The notes below the pieces were generated by a model. It was not told the origin of the DNA. It made no database searches and worked only from the letters and a program-made list of their open reading frames with translations. Both the position numbers and the translations under genes were made by a program. Positions 59,318 through 64,000 of a stretch of 64,000 bases of DNA are shown here, one piece after another; position 1 is the stretch's first letter, and each line of letters begins with the position of its first letter. The stretch is from JADLBR01 sp020847615 (lineage in GTDB: Bacteria > Verrucomicrobiota > Verrucomicrobiia > JADLBR01). Where the stretch lies: the NCBI GenBank assembly GCA_026646655.1, contig JAPKHT010000008.1:16451-80450 (forward strand). The letters run 5' to 3'.

Positions 59318-60616
59318 ATGAAACGCAGGAAACGCGATCGATCCAACGGGCATCCGCCGGGCCTTGCGCTGGCATTGGCAGCGGCGCTCGCGTGCCAGTC
59401 GACAGCCCCTTCGGCCGGCGCGCCGGGAACCGGCGCTTCCGACGGCACCGCCGAAACCGCCGCCTTTGACTTCAGGCTCGATACGATCAGTTCCGGTTTC
59501 GACAAGAAGACATGCTGGGTGCACCCGCGCGCGGGGGCCATCCCGGGCCATCCACCGAGCGTCGTGCTGACGATGCAGAAGCTGCAACTGTCTGGCAGCG
59601 ACGTGTTCTTTGCCCTGAACGAAATGCGCTCCGACGACCTGGGCAAGAGCTGGTCCGCGCCGAAGGAGCACGGGGCCACCCTCGGTCGTCGCGAGGAACC
59701 GGGCGGGGTCGTTGTCGCCGCGAGCGACTTCTGGCCGAAGTGGCACGCCAGATCGGGCAAGCTCCTCGGCATCGGCCACACGGTCCGCTACCGGAACGGC
59801 AAGGTCATCCCGATACGTCGCCGCGAGACATGCTACTCGACCTATGATCCGGGGGAGAGGGCCTGGACGGCCTGGGACACGCTCGCGATGCCGGATGAGC
59901 CGATGTTCTACAACGCCGGCGCCGGGTGCGTGCAGCGTCTCGACCTGCCCAGCGGCGAGATCCTCCTCCCCATCTCGTTCAAGGCCGAGGCGGAGAAGTT
60001 CTCGAGGGTCACGGTGCTGCGGTGCGCCTTCGATGGCTCCAGGCTCACGATGATCGGCCGGGGCAACGCCCTGGGCGTGGACACCGACCGGGGCCTCGGG
60101 GAGCCGTCGCTCACGCGGTATCGCGGCCGTTACTACCTGACGCTCCGCCACGACAAGGCGGGCTATGTCGCCACGAGCGACGACGGCCTGCAGTTCGGTG
60201 GCCTCACGAAGTGGACATGGGACGACGGCGGTGATCTTGGGAACTACAACACGCAGCAGCATTGGGTCACGCATGATGACGCGCTGTACTTGGTCTATAC
60301 GCGCCGCGGCGCAAATAATGACCACGTCTTTCGTCACCGGGCGCCGCTGTTCATCGCGCGAGTGGATCCGGAGCGGCCCTGCGTCATCCGATCCACGGAG
60401 CGCGTGCTTGTGCCGGAGCGCGGGGCGCGGCTGGGCAACTTCGGCGTCACGGACGTCAACGAGAACGAGACGTGGGTCACGGTCGCCGAGTGGATGCAGA
60501 CCACGCCGCCGGATCCGTACGATTTTACCGTCTGCATGAAGTATGGTTCAGACAACGCCGTCTTCGCGGCGCGCATCCAGTGGAAGGCACCGAACAGAGG
60601 CTGGGACCAGAGATAG
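59318..60616 (+). CDS. Exo-alpha-sialidase-like BNR-repeat lipoprotein
   Basis: 432 residues with a lipobox-like LAAALAC near residue 28, so probably a lipoprotein. The beta-propeller shows Asp-box-like and sialidase-fold segments: MRSDDLGKSWSAPKEHG (Asp box type S-x-D-x-G-x-x-W), VGIGHTVRYRNGK, CYSTYDPGERAWTAWD, LGEPSLTRYRGRYYLTLRHD and YVATSDDGLQFGGLTKW. The Glu-Pro-Ser block suits a sialidase-like active site, but the Arg triad is not obvious, so a true sialidase is uncertain. It follows the PfkB gene by 22 bases, and so belongs to the same operon. Confidence 0.75.
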   Translation: MKRRKRDRSNGHPPGLALALAAALACQSTAPSAGAPGTGASDGTAETAAFDFRLDTISSGFDKKTCWVHPRAGAIPGHPPSVVLTMQKLQLSGSDVFFALNEMRSDDLGKSWSAPKEHGATLGRREEPGGVVVAASDFWPKWHARSGKLLGIGHTVRYRNGKVIPIRRRETCYSTYDPGERAWTAWDTLAMPDEPMFYNAGAGCVQRLDLPSGEILLPISFKAEAEKFSRVTVLRCAFDGSRLTMIGRGNALGVDTDRGLGEPSLTRYRGRYYLTLRHDKAGYVATSDDGLQFGGLTKWTWDDGGDLGNYNTQQHWVTHDDALYLVYTRRGANNDHVFRHRAPLFIARVDPERPCVIRSTERVLVPERGARLGNFGVTDVNENETWVTVAEWMQTTPPDPYDFTVCMKYGSDNAVFAARIQWKAPNRGWDQR

Positions 60617-60638
60617 CCATGGTGCCCGCCCGCCTGAA

Positions 60639-61388
60639 TCAGCGGGCGAATACCTGCCACGCGACGCGGGCCGCGAGTGCGAGGCTGATCGCCGCCGCGA
60701 GGATGCGGACCAGATTCTGCCCGCGGCGGATGACGAGGTGCGCGCCGATCCAGCCGCCGACCAGCTGGCCCGCGCCCATGATCACGGCGATCGGCCAGTG
60801 GACCAGCCCCGCGCACGCAAACACGAGCAGCGAGCCCCAGTTGCTCGCGCAGTTGACCACCTTGGCGTTCGCGCTGGCCGCGTCGTACGGCTGGTGCCAC
60901 AGGATGACGTAGGCCAAGATGAGGAGCGTGCCGGTCCCCGGCCCGAAGAATCCGTCGTACGCGCCGATGCCCATGGCAACGGCCAGGGTCCACCACGTCG
61001 GGCGACGAATCGCCCCCGCGCGCGGCCTGGGACGCACCGCCACCACGAGAACCGCGGCCGCCAGGAGCAGAATCAGCACCAGGGGGCGCAGCGCGTCACC
61101 GGGCACCGCCCGCAGCAAGAGCACGCCGCCGATCGCGCCGAAAAAACCGGACGCGAAGGCCCGCGGCGCGGAACCCCGTTCCAAGAGGGGCGTTCGGGCA
61201 AACCGCGCGAGCGCCGAGGTCGAGCCCCATGCGCTCTGGCCCTTGTTGGTCGCCAGCGCCTCGATCGGAGGAAGGCCCACCGCCAGCAGGGCGGGCACCG
61301 TGATCAGGCCGCCCCCGCCCGCCACCGCATCGACGCACCCCGCCAGCAGCGCCGCCAGGCCCAGTAGCAGGATGGTCGTTAGATCCAT
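60639..61388 (-). CDS. TauE/SafE family sulfite/sulfonate permease
   Basis: 249-residue membrane protein with the two-repeat TauE/SafE layout. Repeat 1: AALLAGCVDAVAGGGGLITVPALL, and ATNKGQSAWGSTSALARF. Repeat 2: VAMGIGAYDGFFGPGTGTLLILAYVIL, and NAKVVNCASNWGSLLVFA. ATG at 61388 begins the first helix. Family members are linked to export of sulfite, sulfoacetate or thiosulfate, so a role disposing of sulfur from the sulfatase or sulfite reductase pathways is attractive but only inference. It converges on the sialidase-like gene with 22 bases between stops and reads away from the UroD-family gene. Confidence 0.88.
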   Translation of the reverse strand: MDLTTILLLGLAALLAGCVDAVAGGGGLITVPALLAVGLPPIEALATNKGQSAWGSTSALARFARTPLLERGSAPRAFASGFFGAIGGVLLLRAVPGDALRPLVLILLLAAAVLVVAVRPRPRAGAIRRPTWWTLAVAMGIGAYDGFFGPGTGTLLILAYVILWHQPYDAASANAKVVNCASNWGSLLVFACAGLVHWPIAVIMGAGQLVGGWIGAHLVIRRGQNLVRILAAAISLALAARVAWQVFAR

Positions 61389-61468
61389 ACGTACCCGAGC
61401 GCGCATTCTGCCGCACCGGGAAAGGGGGGCAATTCCCGAAGCGGGGGCGCCGCGGCCCGAAAACCCCG

Positions 61469-61520
61469 TTGACATGCGCCGGCGCGAAGGCCTACGGTTA
61501 CAAATACTGATATATCAGTA
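61469..61520 (+). promoter_or_regulatory. Promoter with perfect 16-bp operator palindrome
   Basis: A perfect -35 hexamer TTGACA (61469-61474) stands 18 bases before a weak -10 (TACGGT, 61493-61498). Directly after lies the perfect palindrome TACTGATATATCAGTA at 61505-61520, a rare AT-rich tract in this GC-rich DNA, ending 27 bases before the ATG at 61548. A dimeric repressor, of GntR type judging by the short AT-rich core, would block the start region. The protein that binds is not in the window. Confidence 0.65.
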
Positions 61521-61547
61521 ATAGAGAGGCACCCGAGGACACCCCGC

Positions 61548-62567
61548 ATGAACTCCGTCGAACGCGTCCACGCCGCCCTGAGGCTCGTCCAGCCCGACCG
61601 CGTGCCGGTCATCGAGTTTGTCGTGGATGAGAAGATCGCGCGCGCGGCGGTTCCGGGATGCCGGGACGTGGCCGACTGCATGGATCGGCTGGACATGGAC
61701 GGGGTGGGCTGCGGCGCATTCTTCGAAAAGGTGCGCACGAACCCGGACGGTTCCTTCGTGGACGAGTGGGGCGTGCTGTACAAGCGGAGCCCGGAGGCGG
61801 TGGCGCACCCGCACCGGGGCCCGATCGAGACGATCGGGGACGCGCGAGCCTATGAGCCGCCCGACCCCGAGGCGCCCGGACGGCTGGGGAAGCTCCCGGA
61901 TCTCGTGGCGCGGTACAAGGGTAAGCGCGCGATCTGCTTCCACCATCGCGCGGCCTTCATGTGGTCGGCGTACCTCATGGGACTGGACAGCATCCTGATG
62001 CACATGCTCGACGAGCCGGAACTGGTGGAACTGACGATGGAGAAGGTGCTGCGCTGCAACATGCGCATCGTCCAGCGCGCGATCCGCGCGGGCGCGGAAG
62101 TGATCATCCTCGGCGACGACTACGCGGGCAACAGCGGCCCGATGATGAGCCCCGATCTCTTCCGCCAGTTCATCCTGCCGCCGCTAAAGCGCATGGTGGA
62201 CATGATCCACGAGGAGGGGGCCCTCTGCATCAAGCATTCGGACGGGGATCTATACCCGCTGCTGGACATGATCGTCTCGGCTGGGCCCGACGGTATCAAC
62301 CCCATCGAGCCGGTGGCGGGGATGGAACTGAAGAAGGTGAAGGCCTTATACGGCGACCGTGTTTGCATCACCGGCAACATCGATTGCGCGCACCTCCTGC
62401 CGCATGGGACGCCCGAGCAGGTGCGCGAGACGGTGCGGCAGGCCATTGCCGACGCCGCGCCCGGGGGTGGCTATATCCTCACCTCGTCCAACAGCATCCA
62501 TTCCTCATGCCGCGCGGAGAATTTTGTCGCCATGGTGCGCGCCTGCCACGAGTTTGGTGGCTATTGA
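61548..62567 (+). CDS. Uroporphyrinogen decarboxylase family protein (UroD/MtaA-like)
   Basis: 339 residues with the UroD barrel: ERVHAALRLVQPDRVPVIEF at the start, ILMHMLDEPELVELTMEKVL, VIILGDDYAGNSGPMMSPDLFRQFILPPLKRM, GALCIKHSDGDLYPLLDMIV, DGINPIEPVAGMELKKVKALYG and CITGNIDCAHLLPHGTPEQV. It lacks the FxRR-type substrate loop of haem-pathway HemE, so it belongs to the broad group that includes corrinoid methyltransferases (MtaA, CmuA) and many undefined members in PVC bacteria. Cys in GNIDCAH could bind zinc. GAGGAC precedes the ATG. The operator palindrome upstream indicates regulated expression, probably by a sugar-responsive repressor. Confidence 0.88.
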   Translation: MNSVERVHAALRLVQPDRVPVIEFVVDEKIARAAVPGCRDVADCMDRLDMDGVGCGAFFEKVRTNPDGSFVDEWGVLYKRSPEAVAHPHRGPIETIGDARAYEPPDPEAPGRLGKLPDLVARYKGKRAICFHHRAAFMWSAYLMGLDSILMHMLDEPELVELTMEKVLRCNMRIVQRAIRAGAEVIILGDDYAGNSGPMMSPDLFRQFILPPLKRMVDMIHEEGALCIKHSDGDLYPLLDMIVSAGPDGINPIEPVAGMELKKVKALYGDRVCITGNIDCAHLLPHGTPEQVRETVRQAIADAAPGGGYILTSSNSIHSSCRAENFVAMVRACHEFGGY

Positions 62568-62597
62568 TCTACGGGCGGCGCTAGTCTGATCAGGCAC

Positions 62598-63980
62598 ATG
62601 AGACAGACACGCCGCTCCTTCCTCAAAAGCGCCGGCGCCATCGCGGCGTCGGCGCCGTTCATCACCCGCCATCTCATCTCGGCCCCGCCGAGCCGCGTCC
62701 TGCGGCACGCGAGTTTCGGTGGAGGCGGCATGGCCTGGGCGGACATCCAGGCCATCTGCTCCAACGAGTTCGTCAAGCTCGTCGCCGTTGCCGATGTGGA
62801 TCTCAAGCGCCTGGACGCGCTGAAGGCCCGGTTTCCCGAGACGAAGGTTTATCAAGACTGGCGCGAGCTGCTGGACAGGGAGGGAGAGGGCATCGATTCG
62901 GTGAACGTCGGCACCCCCGACCACATGCACGCCGCGATCGCGATGTCGGCAATGCAGCTTGGCAAGCACGCCTACGTCCAGAAACCGCTCGCGCATGATA
63001 TCTACGAGGTGCGGCGGCTGGCGGATGTCGCCCGGGAGAGACGTCTCGTCACGCAGATGGGCATCCAGATCCACTCCCAGAAGGCGTACCGCCTCGCGGT
63101 GGCCCTCGTCCAACAGGGCGCCATCGGGAAGGTCAAGGAAGTGCATTCGTGGAGCGGCAAGAAGTGGGGTATCGACAAGCCGACCCCCGCGACGGCCGAT
63201 CCGGTGCCCGAGGGGTTCAGCTGGGATCTGTGGCTGGGTGTGTGCGCGGAGCGCCCGTTCATCGGCAACGGCTATTACCACCCCTCAAATTGGCGGCGGC
63301 GCCTGGATTTCGGCACGGGCACATTTGGCGACATGGGATGCCACATCTTCGATCCGGTTTTCGAGGCGCTTGCGCTGACGGCGCCGAAGACCGTGCGGAG
63401 CGAGGGCCCGCCCCCCGAGGGGCGCGACTGGTCCTCCAACGCCCTGGTGCGGTATGTATTCCCCGGGACGAGGGTGACCGAAGGCCCGAACGTCAACGTG
63501 ACCTGGTACGACGGGGATCGTCGGCCTCCCGCCGATGTCCTGGCGCTGGTGCCGGAACCGCCCGCGCCCGAGCCGAAAGCCGATCCGGAGGGCAAAGAGC
63601 GCAAGGGGCAGAAGAAGAAGGGAGGCAGGCCCGATCAGGGTTCGATCTTCATCGGAAGCAAGGGCGTGATGCTCCTGCCGCACATCGGCATGCCCAAGCT
63701 CTACCCGTCCGCGGATTTCAAGGATTACCCGATGCCGGAGGTTCCCGACATCCACCACTGGACCGAGTGGGCGGAAGCCTGTGTCGGCCGGGGCACGACC
63801 ACGGCCGGGTTCGATTACTCCGGCCCATTGACCGAGGCCGTCTTGCTGGGGACCGTCGCGGTCCGATTCCCGGACGCGACCCTGAATTGGGACGCGGCCA
63901 AGCTGCGCTTCGCGGAGGAGGAACCGAACCGTTATCTGCGCCGCCCCTATCGCAAGGGCTGGGAAATCCAGGGACTTTGA
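62598..63980 (+). CDS. Gfo/Idh/MocA-family oxidoreductase with Tat signal
   Basis: 460 residues, exported: QTRRSFLKSAGAIAASAPF is a classic twin-arginine signal. The Rossmann part reads FGGGGMAWADIQ, LVAVADVDLKRLDALKARFP and SVNVGTPDHMHAAIAMSAM, then GKHAYVQKPLAHDIYE with the catalytic Lys of the EKP-type motif (QKP here). The C-terminal domain includes YHPSNWRRRLDFGTGTFGDMGCHI. A Lys/Gly-rich insert (KERKGQKKKGG) lies near residue 335. Such Tat-exported oxidoreductases are numerous in Planctomycetes and Verrucomicrobia and may oxidise or deglycosylate sugars in the periplasm. It begins 30 bases after the UroD-family gene. Confidence 0.9.
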   Translation: MRQTRRSFLKSAGAIAASAPFITRHLISAPPSRVLRHASFGGGGMAWADIQAICSNEFVKLVAVADVDLKRLDALKARFPETKVYQDWRELLDREGEGIDSVNVGTPDHMHAAIAMSAMQLGKHAYVQKPLAHDIYEVRRLADVARERRLVTQMGIQIHSQKAYRLAVALVQQGAIGKVKEVHSWSGKKWGIDKPTPATADPVPEGFSWDLWLGVCAERPFIGNGYYHPSNWRRRLDFGTGTFGDMGCHIFDPVFEALALTAPKTVRSEGPPPEGRDWSSNALVRYVFPGTRVTEGPNVNVTWYDGDRRPPADVLALVPEPPAPEPKADPEGKERKGQKKKGGRPDQGSIFIGSKGVMLLPHIGMPKLYPSADFKDYPMPEVPDIHHWTEWAEACVGRGTTTAGFDYSGPLTEAVLLGTVAVRFPDATLNWDAAKLRFAEEEPNRYLRRPYRKGWEIQGL

Positions 63981-64000
63981 GGGGGCTCACCGGATGAGAG

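Overview
The window is a dense, GC-rich bacterial chromosome segment with about 44 supported protein genes on both strands and no rRNA, tRNA or CRISPR array that I can see. The gene content points to the Planctomycetota/Verrucomicrobiota group, most likely Verrucomicrobiota. The signs are a DUF1501 plus PSCyt1/DUF1549/DUF1553 pair, several secreted sulfatases, a PEP-CTERM anchored protein, LVIVD-repeat surface proteins, Tat-exported Gfo/Idh/MocA enzymes, DUF6067 and DUF4832 sugar-hydrolase-like proteins, and abundant short palindromic repeats. This placement is inference from gene content; no rRNA is present to confirm it.

Layout. 1-9.3 kb: a partial LVIVD/PKD surface protein, an asparagine-synthase-type amidotransferase, a PEP-CTERM protein, and the DUF1553/DUF1501 pair. 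9.4-14.9 kb: DUF1015, an AI-2E family permease, a CysI-type sulfite reductase and an N-carbamoylputrescine amidase-like hydrolase. 15.1-17.0 kb: a lower-GC island with a cytosine-5 DNA methyltransferase and an overlapping candidate restriction endonuclease. 17.2-28.7 kb: mostly housekeeping genes (UbiD decarboxylase, GH88-like hydrolase, MurI, a TPR protein, RibD-RibE-zinc ribbon operon, YecH-like protein, two YjbQ proteins flanking MurA, and an SDR). MurA carries Asp in place of the usual catalytic Cys.

28.7-60.6 kb is an accessory carbohydrate region. It holds a decayed glycosidase-like gene, three sulfatases and an SGNH hydrolase (two of the sulfatases and the SGNH gene overlap by ATGA), a pectate-lyase-like protein, a second LVIVD protein and a GH67-type alpha-glucuronidase-like enzyme. 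It continues with an M14 peptidase, a membrane protein, a metallo-beta-lactamase-fold protein colliding out of frame with a truncated glycosidase, a coupled trio (GH29 fucosidase, GH106-like enzyme, beta-helix-PDZ protein), DUF6067 and DUF4832 proteins, a sugar porter, a PfkB kinase and a BNR/sialidase-like lipoprotein. Together these look like machinery for desulfating and dismantling sulfated, fucose/rhamnose/uronate-containing glycans, without SusC/SusD. 60.6-64 kb: a TauE/SafE permease, a UroD-family protein behind a perfect 16-bp operator-like palindrome, and a Tat-exported oxidoreductase.

Several families of short palindromic elements sit at gene boundaries, and in at least one case inside the coding start of a sulfatase. 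A 664-bp gene-free stretch at 35733-36396 is built almost wholly of nested inverted repeats. These repeats, the MurA substitution and the frame-disrupted glycosidases are the most unusual observations.
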